Source: Fistularia commersonii
Lineage: Eukaryota; Chordata; Actinopteri; Syngnathiformes; Fistulariidae
Length of the DNA stretch: 64,000 nt
Assembly: GCA_037954325.1 (NCBI GenBank)
Contig: JBBMNZ010000007.1
Location: 11,035,001-11,099,000, forward strand
Direction of reading: 5' to 3'
Shown: positions 1 to 11,035 of the stretch, piece after piece
Numbering within the stretch: the first letter of the stretch is position 1
Layout: the number at the start of each line of letters is the position of its first letter
Program-made: the position numbers and the translations under genes
Notes under the pieces: model-generated
What the model saw: only the letters and a program-made list of their open reading frames with translations
Database searches by the model: none
Told to the model about the DNA's origin: nothing

Positions 1-182
1 AGAGGTTCTTAAAGTAGACCTGGGTGGAGATTTATGGATCGAGATTTATGGATGGAGTTAAAGATTACATAAAGTTTCTTTGGGTGAGAGATACAGAGGA
101 GAGGATTACATGAAGGAAGATGATTGGCTGATGATTGGATGATTGGCTGTAGATACCCCTGAAGGGAGCAACCTCAATATCT

Positions 183-297
183 GTTCACATCTGATATGTA
201 GGAAGGACGAGAGAAGAGTGTTTTTGGCTAAACACCTACAAGCCGTGCATGAAGGAAACATTTTCACACAATTTCTCAGTCCAATATTTGAAAATGG
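183..297 (+). repeat. Direct repeat copy 1 (about 115 bp)
   Basis: This block matches 1566-1688 closely, beginning gttcacatc-gatatgtagg and ending in a shared tttctcagtccaatat-type stretch. The copies lie in the same orientation about 1.38 kb apart with two V-SINEs between them. It may be a local tandem duplication split by SINE insertion or the ends of an unknown element. Translation gives no recognisable domain. Confidence 0.75.
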
Positions 298-548
298 AAG
301 AAGAAAGAAAAAAAGAAATAGGAAAAAAGGAAAATGATTTACCTGTAGCTGAAAATGATTTACCTGTGGCTGAAAGTGCTTTGCAAGGAGCTTAAGCTGC
401 TGAATGAAAGACTGCGGCAATTGCTATCGGACAATTCTATGCTCACTTGAGAATTAAAAAAGACCATCCTTGGTATTTTTACAAAATTTTAGAAATATCA
501 TATAAATGATATAAATATCAAATATTTAATCTTAATTTCTCCCTGTTG

Positions 549-923
549 TGTGGCACGGTGACGCAACGGTTAGCACTTCGCCCTCACTGCACCGAAGGAC
601 CATGGTTTTAATTCTGACGAGGGGACCTTTCTGTGTGGAGTGTGCATGTTCTCCTTGTGTCTGTGTGGGTTTCCTCTGGGTTCTCCGGTTTGCTCCCACG
701 ATCCAAAAACATGCAGCAGGTTAGTTAGGAAAATGAAAATATTGGGAAAATTGTGAGTGAGGGAGTGAGTGAATAGTTGTCTGTCGGTATATGTTGCCCT
801 GCGATTGATTGATGACCAGTCCAGGGTTTGCCTCGCCTCTCACCCTGATGAGGTGGGATAGGCTCCAGCATCAACGACCCTGAGTGCAGGATAAGCGTCA
901 GAAGATGGATGGATGGATGGATG
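549..923 (+). mobile_element. V-SINE copy, nearly full length
   Basis: The order is that of the V-SINE superfamily (DANA, HE1 and relatives): a tRNA-like head (cacggtgacgcaacggttag), the conserved core (tgtgtggagtgtgcatgttc and the following gggtttcctc motif), a cagtccaggg and gggataggctccagc 3' segment, and a (ggat)n tail. The pol III B box is degraded (ggttttaattc). This is one of the most complete copies and can serve as the reference for the others. Confidence 0.85.
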
Positions 924-929
924 TTTTCC

Positions 930-1317
930 TTGGTATCACAGTGGAGCAATGGTTAGTGCTGTCTGTGGTGACTCCATTCTCCCTATAGGTGTCCTACAGG
1001 GTCTCAGTATTCCTCCCATGTCCAAAAACATGCAGCAGGTCCATTTGAACCTCTGACTGCCAGGACGTGTGAATAAGTGGAGGGTGGTCATTCTCTGCAT
1101 GACATGTGAATGGGAGTGAATGGTTGGTGTATTTATATGATGTATGTATGAGAGACTGAATGGCTGCATGTCTTGATACGGCCTGAATGATTAAGTGAAT
1201 GGCTGCATGTCTTTATATGTGGTCATTTGTTGATGTGACAAGTTGAACTCTCACCTCATGGCAGCTGGACCTCCTTCCTCACGACCCAGACTGCAGGATT
1301 AGGGGTATAGAAAATGA
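930..1317 (+). mobile_element. V-SINE copy with expanded internal repeat
   Basis: Directly follows the previous copy. The head is decayed and the middle is shortened, but the cccatgtccaaaaacatgca core end and a 3' end (cagctggacctcc, gactgcaggatt) remain. Between them lie about four decayed units of the gtgaatgg-type internal minisatellite. The tandem arrangement with 549-923 suggests insertion at or near the (ggat)n tail of that copy. Confidence 0.65.
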
Positions 1318-1565
1318 CTTTTACCCCAACAAGCTGAATGAGCTAGGTCCAAGATTAAATCCTTTCTGTCTTCTTGGTGTCACCAGCAAAGTTGAAGAGT
1401 TATTATGTGATACCTCTGTGCGAACAGCAACAAAGTGCATTGAAAGGGCCAAAGAAAGGTTACCGGGGAAATAACCACGTACATTGTTCAGCTCATGTCG
1501 GGTCAAGGCCCCTTTAGTCATCCGACAGCGGTTGATTGTCCGCAGGGATCTCGGCCAGTTGCCCA

Positions 1566-1688
1566 GTTCACATCAGATATGTAGGAAGGACGGGAGAAGT
1601 GTCTTTGGCGCACGTCAGGATAAACACCAACAAGCTGTGCATGTGGGAAATATTTTCACACGGTTTCTCAGTCCAGTATATGAAAATG
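1566..1688 (+). repeat. Direct repeat copy 2
   Basis: Partner of 183-297. It shares the gatatgtaggaaggac core, the caagc-gtgcatg segment and the tttctcagtcca segment, with a few small insertions and deletions. The similarity starts at 1566 and ends at about 1688; flanks on both sides differ from copy 1. Confidence 0.75.
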
Positions 1689-1958
1689 CACGCACACTCA
1701 CAAACACAGCAAACTTGCTGTGTTTTTAGCCACGGGGAAATCCTTTATCCACATAACTAGATTAGCTCACAGTGAGCTCTGATCAGCATAATTTGGATTC
1801 AGCCGGCTCCCCTCCCTCCCCAGCCGTCCTCTCAGTGTATTAGCTTGCAGGTCTGTCATTCCATCACCCTAAATGGCAAGATGTTTCGCCGGTATATCCC
1901 GGCGTCACTTTATTTAACTTCCCCTCTAGCTGGAAAATAGAAAGAAATCACCTTGGGC

Positions 1959-1978
1959 AAAAAAAAAAAAAAAAAAAA
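1959..1978 (+). repeat. Poly(A) tract
   Basis: About 20 consecutive A. No retroposon body could be recognised directly upstream, so it may be a simple repeat rather than a retroposon tail. Confidence 0.9.
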
Positions 1979-2238
1979 GATGCCTCCAACCATTTTTGGT
2001 CCCCCCCTTGTTCTCGTTCCTCCAAAGCTCATTTTGGTGCTGCTTCTTTTGTTTCATGAATAACATTAAAATCTTTATACTGACAATGAAGGGATTCATA
2101 TATTTTAGCTATTGTTGTTTTTTTTTTTTCCTACCTGAAGCAAGGAGCGAATTACTATGGGTATAGATTTTTTTTTTTCGGCCACAATTGCATTCAAGAG
2201 ATGGGAAAATAAATATTTACAAGGACAAGAGTGTGTTA

Positions 2239-2266
2239 TGGGGGGTGGGGGGGGTGGGGGTGGGGC
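2239..2266 (+). repeat. G-rich tract with quadruplex-forming pattern
   Basis: Four or more G runs of length three to eight are separated by single T residues. It ends at the left border of the next SINE head (ggggcacgg), so part of it may have grown from the SINE's own 5' end. Confidence 0.8.
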
Positions 2267-2465
2267 ACGGTGGATAGTGCCGCCGCCTCACAGCAAGAAG
2301 GTCTTTGGTTCAATTCCGACAGGGTGACTTTCTGCGTGGAGTCTTCATGTTTGCAGCTTCATTGGAGAGTCTGAACTGAATGAGAGGGTGAATGGTTGTC
2401 GTCCAAAGACAGACATGACAGGCTACAGCCCTACTCTTCCGACTGCAAGATAAGCGATAATGAAA
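2263..2465 (+). mobile_element. V-SINE copy, internally shortened
   Basis: The head reads ggcacggtggatagtgc and the B box ggttcaattcc (about 2308-2318) is well kept, with cctcacagcaagaaggtc between them as in the family consensus. The core is short (tctgcgtggagtcttcatg), one internal minisatellite unit follows, and the 3' end reads gactgcaagataagcg. Confidence 0.85.
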
Positions 2466-2549
2466 TTTATTTGTTAAAAGCTAAAGTTCTTACATGCTAG
2501 GTTTTGCCTGCTCCGCGAATTGTAAGCATGGACCAGATTCCTTCCAAAT

Positions 2550-3315
2550 CAGCAGTTCCCAAGCTTTTTGTGCCATGGACTACTTTCAGGCCAAACCATT
2601 TTTTTCATAAAAGAATACATAAACGGAACCGCTTCACCTTATATTATGCACTTTTAATAACTATCAAATGATTATTACACCATTATCTACTCACCATAAT
2701 GTAAAATCAGTGGGAGCCCTGAGCTTCTTTCCCAGCAAATAGATGGTCCCATCATCTTGGGTTGATGGTAGATGGTGACCCTCCAATTTTATCCCTTACG
2801 TCCAATCTAGTAAGCGCCCTCAGGGCACGAATAAAATTTTGAATTTGATTTTGAATTTGAGGCTGCTACTTCATCTTGTTTTTATTGCTGTCACTGCAGG
2901 GAGGCCCATCTCAAAGGTAGTGGGCAGTGCTAGGTCTCTCTGTGGTGAAGTAGTTTTGAGGGTTTCATGACTTCATTGGCTCACAAGTCACCGAATTTTA
3001 AGAAGAACAGGTGTGGAGTGGAGCGATCACCTGCTGCGATGAACTCATGGTTTAAGTAAGACTCTCAAGACCCTTCTGGTGTCTCATCGTCGACTCTTGT
3101 GGCGTTTGTTTGCGGGCCATTTTAGCGAGGGTTATTTTACTTATGCATGCAATAACCTATGGCTGCTGGAGTGAGACGTGAGTGGAAGTGCCATTTTTTC
3201 AAAATAAAATATCCAGGAGATGAATAAAAATAAAATACATAAATTTTAAGCAACTTTATTCTTTCTTCATGGCCTGATAACAAGTGGTTCACGGCCCTGT
3301 GGTTGAAGACCTGGG
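2550..3315. mobile_element. hAT-type nonautonomous element
   Basis: The left end (cagcagttcccaagcttttt, then gtgccatggac) and the right end (cacggccctgtggttgaaga, then cctggg) are diverged inverted repeats of the kind found in a widespread vertebrate hAT family. Flanking ttccaaat (2542-2549) and ttctaaat (3316-3323) match at seven of eight positions, which fits the 8-bp target duplication of hAT elements. There is no transposase. A gaatttgattttgaatttga tail at about 2850-2870 inside it looks like the 3' end of a small LINE fragment. Confidence 0.65.
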
Positions 3316-4574
3316 TTCTAAATGATAGAATCCATACATCTGTGTGTTCTTGCATCGTTTATTCCAGAGATTCAAGCCATTTCTCTTATCATGTATCCCT
3401 CCACATTTACATCCAAGTGGCTTTTTAGGCCCAGGGTTGATCATGTTGCATGGGTGATCGAGATGCACCGATGCGTGGATTTGATCGTGTTTTCGGTTCA
3501 GCATCTGACGTTCTCACTGCTGCGTGACTCAAGTTACTCGAGGAGCTGCTGAGCCCTCGCGGCGTTGGTTACAAGCTTCACTTGAGTCTTTTGTTCTGAA
3601 ATTTGACAGTGACATAATAGAGAATGTCTTTTTTTTCTGGTTTGTATGATTATCCTTGAGTAAATTCTGTCCTGCCCTCCCAGTCGCACTTGCCCCTCTT
3701 CCAAATCTATCGGACTTTAAAGTAGATTAAACTTGCGCTGCTCAATGGGCCAAAACATTAACGTTCGAGAAACTCAAGATCGATGTCTCTTTCCCGAATT
3801 GCCCGGTTACTCAGGATAATCAGTGGACCTCGGCGGTACGTGGGCAACTCAAATATGGGGCCAACAACCGTGACCTCCCAATGTTACGTTATTGCCAATG
3901 ACATGTAAGATATTTAAAAGGTGCGGGGACACTGTGGAACCAATGCCACTACCAATTATTATGGGTGCTTTTTCCTGTTGGGTGCACACATCCCCTGGAC
4001 GGTGGTAACTGTCATGGCAACAAAAAAAAAAAGAAAGTTGTTTCACACCATTGTAATACGGTGTTTTCATGTCTTTGATAAAATGTCACTGTTTCAAAAC
4101 CCTATTTTCTTTTTTTCTGTACCAAGACCTGATCACATATTTAGCCTAGGGGGTCATCAAACATTATTTTCAACGGTTGATGCCACTTTAGATCATGAAT
4201 ATGACTGAAGTGGAATAAACTTTGAGTGCCACCAACTGCATGGCAGCTTTTGAACCAGAGACTTTCTTGTCCACCATAAAAACGCCCCAGCCAACCTCTT
4301 TTTGCCGTTGACTTTACACAACCTCAAAAGCATTGCAGCACCAACTTGTTGTGCTGTGCGTGGCAAAAAATCTTCCTCGGCATTAAACTCAAAACCGCAG
4401 ATGAAAACAGAAACACCATTTGTTGATTATCCTGAGTCGCCGTGGATGATTTCAGAGAAGAGACCGGGCTTTTTTTTCGGTGTTATGCACGACACCTTGA
4501 AACTCCCTTTTTTTTCTCCACGATTTTGCAACTGACATCAAAAGCATCCATTATTCATCCAGAGGTAGTGTCAC
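3316..4574. other. Unassigned noncoding sequence
   Basis: No exon, repeat family or RNA gene recognised. Open frames on both strands are short and lack domains, and homopolymer A/T runs are the only simple structure. Confidence 0.6.
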
Positions 4575-4786
4575 CCTTGACCGGTCAATCAAAGGGCTGG
4601 ATATAGAGGCATCCAACCATTCACCCTCTCATCCGGGCATCCGGAGACTCCAATGAACCTCCTGCATGGTTTTGGTTTGTTGGGAGAAAGCGGAGAACCT
4701 TGGGGAAACCCACGGAAAAAAGGGGAGAACAAGCCCCCTTCTTGGAATTGAACCAGGGACCTTCGTGACCACAGTATTCATTTTTA
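4575..4786 (-). mobile_element. V-SINE copy, 5' two-thirds
   Basis: Read on the minus strand, the B box ggttcaattcc (4744-4754) is followed by the core ending gggtttccccaaggttctcc, the accatgcaggaggttcattg segment, one gagagggtgaatggttg unit and the start of the gattgacc 3' segment. The 3' end is missing. Confidence 0.8.
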
Positions 4787-4984
4787 AAAAAAATACAACA
4801 TGCATTGGGGAATACTGCTGCTGTGAAGTTGCAAGCCCATTAACGTTGAACTAGTTTCCTTGAAAGTTCTTCAGCATGAGAGGAACAAGTGGTCGTGGCC
4901 GAACTAAGTTTCCCTGAGCGCTGTCTGAGTGTGTAAACTCAGAGACGGGAGAGCGAGTTCTTGTCCATCACCGGAGTGCGAAAG

Positions 4985-5245
4985 ACTGAGTCAAATGCAG
5001 GTGAAAGGCGCAAGGGATGGACACAAAGTGGGAGGGAAGCGGGATGAGACGGCACAGAAAGAGGGAATTATCCTAAGGGCCAGAGGCAATGAGGGGAGAT
5101 ATAGTCGGACAGAAAGCCCAAGATTCTGAGGAAAGGAAGGGGGGTTAGAAATAATGAGGGTTGGAAGGAAAGTGGGGATAAAGAAGGAGACTGAGGGGTG
5201 GAGGATGGCAAAGAGAGAGCTGAGTGGAGCTGAGGAGGCGCCGGG
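4985..5245 (+). repeat. Purine-rich stretch
   Basis: Most bases here are A or G (many gga, gag and aag triplets) with few interruptions. It is not a regular tandem repeat. No exon signals accompany it, and the open frames across it are of low complexity. Confidence 0.6.
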
Positions 5246-6660
5246 CCTGGGGGATTGCTGCATGTTTATCCTCCTCTGCAGCAGGCTTCTGAAGCACTAC
5301 CTCAGGAAAAGACTTTAAAGCAGGGTGGCTGCTGCTCGGCGCTGATCTGTTAATACCCACAGATACACGAGACTTCACCATCGCACTCCGGGGGTGCGGT
5401 TGAGCAGGACGGCGTGAATAAGTGTGTGTTTGGGTCAGATTTTCACGTGCATGTGTGTATGTGTGTGTACACCTGCGTCCGGGGATCATATCAAACCCCT
5501 GCGGATGATATACCATCCCTACACGAGGTCACCCAGTCACCTGGAGACATCGAGTTAGCAGAGTGATTAAAAGATTAGATTGGACCGTCCCGCAGTTGTG
5601 TGTCAGCGTTGTCACCTAAAGCTGCTGCTATGATGAGCGTGTGTGTGTGTGCGTGTGTGTGTGTGTGTGTGTGCTGGGGGGGTGATGTACCCTCCTTTAG
5701 CACCCAATATAAATAGACTCCTGCCTGCTGGGAATTGGCGTAAAACTCCCCACAGAAAAAAAAGAAAAAAAAAAAAATACACACTGGGAGGTGGAGAGGA
5801 TTCATGGGATTTGCGCTGGCTGCTTCACAGAGGACCTGGTCCCCTGCGCTTAGAGGGGCCCGGATGATTAATTCAACTAAAGAAACGCTCAAAGGGGTTT
5901 TATAGGCATGAGCTGCGACAGATCTTGTTGCTTTGTCGCTTTTCCCCCCGACCTCGTTTTCAAACCGCAGGCGTGACTTTTTCACGCGCCCCTGTTAAAC
6001 CAAACATTAATTATCACTACGCGCGCCACGTCGATACGTTTACACCTGAGCTGGCGTCGACGGCGTCCCTTCCAGATGCGCCGCAAAAAGCAGAGGGATC
6101 GCAAATTTTCCAGAACAAAGGTCCTTCGTGCCCGAGTGTCTTCTCCCACTCAGGCTGACTGGAAACACAATGCATCCCCTGTGTCCGGAAAGCAGGATGA
6201 GCGCCGAGTGAAATCGGCGGCCAAAACAGTCAGGGATGATGAAACACACCACATCATCAAAGCGGCAATCGAGAGTAATGTCATTAAAGGGTAAATAAAA
6301 GTGCACGGGCTAAACATTTCACCGGTGCATCCGTCTGGTGAAGCTTGCCGCTGTACAATGCAGGAAACTTACGAACCAGAGTTGACACGTAAGTTTTCAT
6401 ATTATATTGACGCTGATGTTTGGTATGCGGCTGACGATTGCCTCTTTGTTAAATATCAGCAGACACGACATCCGTGAGAGCGAGGTCCGGAATGGGTTTT
6501 CCAAATCATCCCTTTTAAACCCGTCGAGTGAGAAGCAAATAATCAGAATATAACATGAATATATATTTGAAGCGCAGAGTGGAATATGCTCTAAAAATGG
6601 ACTTTTGCCTTGAATTGGTGATGTTACTTTTGTTTGTTTTAAGCAAAATCTCTCACAAGA
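5246..6660. other. Unassigned sequence with a GT microsatellite
   Basis: A (GT)n run lies at 5639-5672 and a looser GT-rich patch at 5425-5470. Nothing else could be named. Confidence 0.6.
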
Positions 6661-6734
6661 GTGCATCATGAAGGCACAGTTGTTAGTGCTTCAAGAAGCA
6701 CAGCCAGAGAGTCAGTCACACTCCGGCATTCAGG

Positions 6735-6830
6735 CAGGAGGGAACTGGAAATCGAATCGCCAACCTTTCAATCGGTGGGATGCCCCGCTCCGCCAGCTGA
6801 GCCGCAGCCACCCTCTATGTTCAAGTCTCG
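6735..6830 (-). mobile_element. Head of a second tRNA-derived SINE
   Basis: On the minus strand it reads ggctgcggctcagctggcgg, then agcgggg, then gaaaggttggcgattcgatt: a tRNA-like A box region followed by a B box. This is a different tRNA-like head from that of the V-SINEs and is common in fish genomes. It lies back to back with the + strand V-SINE head at 6840. Confidence 0.6.
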
Positions 6831-6839
6831 GTCCAGCTT

Positions 6840-7000
6840 TAGGGATAGCGGTTGGTGCTTCACAACAGGAAGGTCCCTGGTTTGATTCCAACAGAGGCCC
6901 CTCCGATGCGGAGTCTGCATGTTCCCCCCCGTGTTGGCATGGGTCCCCTCTGGGTTCTCCGAAACCATGCAGATGCCCAATTAACGGTTGCATGTTTTCA
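6840..7000 (+). mobile_element. V-SINE copy, 5' half
   Basis: The head gatagcggttggtgcttcac, the aggaaggtccctggtttgat B box region and a core with gagtctgcatgttc and tctgggttctccgaaac are clear. It is joined at about 7000 to the foldback arm. A separate head-like scrap (ggcacagttgttagtgcttc) at 6672-6691 suggests a second truncated copy. Confidence 0.75.
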
Positions 7001-7460
7001 TATGAATTCTTGTCGAAATCTTCTTGAATGCATTTCTTCATTTGAAGACTTTTCAGCCCTCATCTGAGAGGCTTCTTTACTTCTATTGACCTATGGGGAG
7101 TTTCCGAATATAACTGCTAGATTTTTGAGACGAGGTTATGGTGGCTTGTTGTGTAAATTGAAGAGTTTATCTGCAGAGACTAGATGCAAGGGGGTTGTTA
7201 TGCTGTGTTGTTCAATGGAACAAAAGAGCAATTTAGTGGGATTACCTGGATCGGAAAGTAAAAAGGTAAAGCTAAACAAAGGCGTGAAACCTGTTGGATC
7301 ACATGAACTGAGGCTCACGCGGAAGTTACCGGGGTTTGCTTCTGGCGGTGGGTCTTGCCTGGTTGTTTGGAGGGTGCAGAAGGTCCTAGTCTGTGTGCGC
7401 AAATTTGTCTTGGTATTGATCCTAGTACGGCGTTGTACGCTTGTGAAAGGTTGTGTCTGA
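7000..7460 (+). mobile_element. Foldback-family repeat, copy A (one arm plus internal module)
   Basis: The first ~140 bp (gaattcttgtcgaaatcttc ... cagccctcatctgagaggct) match the arms at 26805-26990 and, inverted, 28139-28290 and 55316-55388. The following module (7190-7410, with gttggatcacatgaactgag and ctggttgtttggagggtgca) matches the reverse complement of 27015-27220. A 124-codon frame crosses it and resembles a 100-codon frame in copy B, but neither has a known domain and the arms are clearly repetitive, so I treat it as noncoding repeat. Confidence 0.7.
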
Positions 7461-7529
7461 GGTCATGGTCATAGATGTTTTTTGCTGTTTTGACAAAGAT
7501 GGCTTCATGGAACCATCTGTTTTTTCATG

Positions 7530-7662
7530 TGGCATGTGAATGAGAATGTGAAGCGTCCAGTACAGGGTGAACCATACTTTTTGCCCAGTGACAGCTGGGA
7601 TGGGCTCCAGCACCCTTGCATCCCTGAATGCAGGATAAGCACATAGTTAATGAATGAATGAC
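7530..7662 (+). mobile_element. V-SINE 3' end
   Basis: Contains one gtgaatgagaatgtgaag unit, cagtacagggtgaacc, cagctgggatgggctccagc, ctgaatgcaggataagc and an (atga)n tail. The head and core are absent. Confidence 0.8.
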
Positions 7663-9548
7663 TGTAAGGCTCTCACAATTAGTTGCAAAAGGGCCATTTC
7701 TCAAACCCAACTCAATGTACAACCATGGCCAAAAGATTTGAGAATGACACTTTCACAAAGTCTGTTCCTTCAGGGTTTTTAGGTGTTTGCCAGATGTTTC
7801 TGTGGTTGTGTCATTTTTTAAACTTTTGGTCATGACTGTATGCCTTTTACATTAAATTAGAGCTGTTTTTGTCTGCTTTAATCCCATTCGAAAAAAGGTG
7901 CAATCTTCTCATATATACTATTTTTACTGACCTGATATTAAGTTAGCCTGAGCAACCTACAAGTAGCTAGCACCGTTTTCGGTTTATTCTCTCCCTTAAA
8001 TTTCTGTTCTTTGTTTAGTTTTATCACAGAGTGGTGGAGTCAAACAGAGAAACAGCTGATGGGATGCCTTCTCTTCCTTGAAACTGATTGTTTTCGCTCT
8101 AATCGATGTCTGCACTCGCAGCCAATTGATCATCATTACGAGTCAAACGTGACCCGCCGTCGCCCGGAGGCGGTTAGCGGATTCCCATCCACTTCATCAA
8201 AATCACCTGTGTGTTCGGCTAACATAACAGGCCATTAGACAGATGTGGTTAACCAGCTGTGTCACTCTGCATTCGCTGGTCTTTAATGGCGGTAGACGTG
8301 GCGGCGGTACCGCGTCATTGCTCTGTTGTATACCAGCGTGTTTACTTATGTACCGTTCGTCCTCCCGGAAAGCGAAAAATACAGATCTAAAAGGAAATTC
8401 AGACATGGTTGATTGTTCTTGTTTTTTTTTTTTTTTTTGCCGTGTTCCCCCTGTGATCGCGTCGTCATTTTGAGCGACTGTGGCGCTTGGACGGAGCGGT
8501 TTAGGAAAACATGATATGGGATTTCAGATTTCCCATAATCGAGTAATATTTGAACGAAAAGACAGGGCGTAGATAAAGCACACGGAGTGAGTTGATAGGT
8601 GGAAACGGCGCCGACGGGGATGAATATGAACGTGATGAAACGATATGTAAACTTTGGCGAGTTTTCCGTCAGTCGATCATCCGTCAAGCTAATGCACCAG
8701 TCAAGAGAGATCGAAAACAACGTTTGGGGGACGACATCGACGGTTTGTAATCTGATTACACCGTTACAAGGGTTTCGGAAGCCTGTTTTTCTTGTAACGC
8801 CATTGAACGAGACAAAGCTCGGTTGATTAGACCAAAGTTAGATGATAATTAACGGAGTTAAATGGCTCTGCTGCAATCTCTTGGGGCCCGTTGCATTTTT
8901 ACAGTCGAGGGCTGGCGGCGGGTACTTTGGAGATGCGGAGCGAGTAATTAAACGAAGATTGGAGGCTTTCGAAGGACCTCCGAGGCGACGCCCACCCAAC
9001 CCCTCAACCCCTGGACTTTCCGTCAGCATCCCTCCGCCCCCGTAGCCTCGCATCCGAAACAAGGACAACAGTCAATGATGGTGTTTTTTTTTTTTAAAAA
9101 TCTCTTCAGCCCTACAGCTCACTTCAGCACAAGGTTTTTTTTCCACCCTTTTTTTTTAATCCGCACCATTCTCTTTATGCCATTAGCAAATTGCCCCCCA
9201 CCCCCCCCCCCCCCCCACCCGCTACCCGTCCATTTCCTCCCTTTTTCCAACTCCCTGCTTGTCCACTAACCACTCTATTAGAGGCCTAACTGAGGGATTT
9301 ATTCTTTCAATTTAGGGAGAAAAACAAACAATCACATTCACTACAGGACCTGCTTTGTTTTTTTTTTGTTTTTTTTTTCAGACAGCTAGTCCCAGAGCGC
9401 AAGTGTGACGGATGCCCAGCAACGCGGAAAAGACAGCACGAGTGGCGTTGAGGTCACCAGCCAGAAAGACGGCAAGTTGCGCTCTTACGTATTGCGTCGT
9501 CTAGTTTTTTATCGCATTTGTAAAATTTCAGAGTAGTTCTCTGACTGA

Positions 9549-9585
<37 letters not shown>

Positions 9586-10685
9586 TTTTTTTATATTGGT
9601 CTGGAATAGGAATTATTTATTGAAGGCGTCCATTACCACTAATCTGCTGATTACCGCCAAGACACGTTCTGTACACAAAAACATCCACACCCTCGCATTT
9701 AGTGCAATCAAGTTAATTACCGTAACATAATAAGTCATTTATTAGTCTGTTTAATAGATGGGAGAGAGCGAGTGTTTCCATTTCCGTGCGCGATTCGGTC
9801 GATTTTCTGGACCCATTTGTGTGTTTTTGTGCGTTTCTGTGTGTGTGTGTGTGTGTCACCGACGTTCCGGATTACACCACCTCCCATAACTGTTGAGTCA
9901 TCAGCTTAGGCCGCTCTGTGTCTTAATACGTTTCGCCCCCGTGTCGGGTCTTTGGATACGGGGGTTAATATCTCACCAAGGGATCCAATCGGCCAGATTA
10001 CGTGCGTGTGAATTTGTTTACACCATCTGCTGTCAGATGTTTGTGAATGTATCTCACGGCTGTGATTTGAAACATCCGGGTCGCCGCTTTGTGTACCGTG
10101 TGCGCGTTATGTGTGTGTTAGTCCCTGCCCCGGTGTCAGTTCATTTCCATTATTCCAAAAATATCCCATAGATATTCTTCAGGAATCAGGTTTATGGTGA
10201 TTTATGCTCCATCAGCTCCTCATCCAGGGCGCTGCTCATCTACAGAACGTCTTTCCGAGCATAGGAGTATAAATATTCTTTGTACAAACAACAGCTTTTG
10301 TACTTATAACCACAATGTCGTCCCTCTGATGATGTTTCAGAGCCCCTGATCTAATATTTATGCTTTGGTTATTATTATTGTGTTTCTTGGTGTTTACGCG
10401 TCGTTCATGTTTATTTATGATACCGTCATGCATATTTTATGCCCGCCTATTATGAAAGCCTTCCTTTCTTTCTTCCTTGTCACGCCGGACGTTAAACACA
10501 AACGGTTTGTGGGTCATCCGACGTAACCGTTTACGTTCCGGACAGAGGTCACTGTGCAGGGTATGGTGTCGAGCTGCGGAATATAATTTCATTACTATTC
10601 AGCAAATGTATAATAAACCCTGGTTAGTGATTCTAAATGGCTAGTAAAAATGTTTTTGTTTTTTTTTTTTATTTGGAGGATGGTC
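7663..10685. other. Repeat-poor noncoding block
   Basis: No transposable element or exon recognised over 3 kb. Simple repeats are a C-rich run (9194-9218), a (TA)n run (9551-9583), a short (GT)n (9839-9856) and several T runs. Homeodomain-type taatta words occur, but their significance cannot be judged from one sequence. A long repeat-free stretch upstream of a developmental adhesion gene is a reasonable place to look for conserved noncoding elements. Confidence 0.5.
9551..9583. repeat. (TA)n microsatellite
   Basis: About 16 uninterrupted TA units. Confidence 0.95.
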
Positions 10686-10689
10686 CTTC

Positions 10690-11035
10690 TCTCCATGGGC
10701 TCCATACATCTTCTTCAGTTCTTCTCTGGTTTTCTCCCACAGTCCAAAACCCAGATGTCTAAATGAAAGTGCACGGCTGCATGTCTCTGTGTGAACGAGT
10801 GATATCAAATTCTTGGATGTCTCTTAATGGCATGCGGTTAAGACATTGAGTGCTTAGATTCTCTCTTTATAATGTGAGAATTTGACTGAGTGAATGGTTT
10901 TATGTCTCTTAATGATATGTGGATGAGCGTGAATGAATTCATATCTATATTATGCGTCAATGAGAATACTTACATGTCTCTTGCCCTCTAGGACAAGCAC
11001 TGTAGATAATGAGTGCCTAAATGAATGACTAAATG
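10690..11035 (+). mobile_element. Degraded V-SINE with expanded internal repeat
   Basis: The core end (ggttttctcccacagtccaa) is followed by four to five decayed units of gcatgtctctgtgtgaacga type, then a worn 3' end (ctctaggacaagcactgtag) and an atgaatgac tail. Confidence 0.65.

Noticed and set aside
7086..7460. 124-codon frame with a similar frame at 27252-26950
   Set aside because: Similarity between the two frames is explained by both lying in the same dispersed repeat; no known domain.
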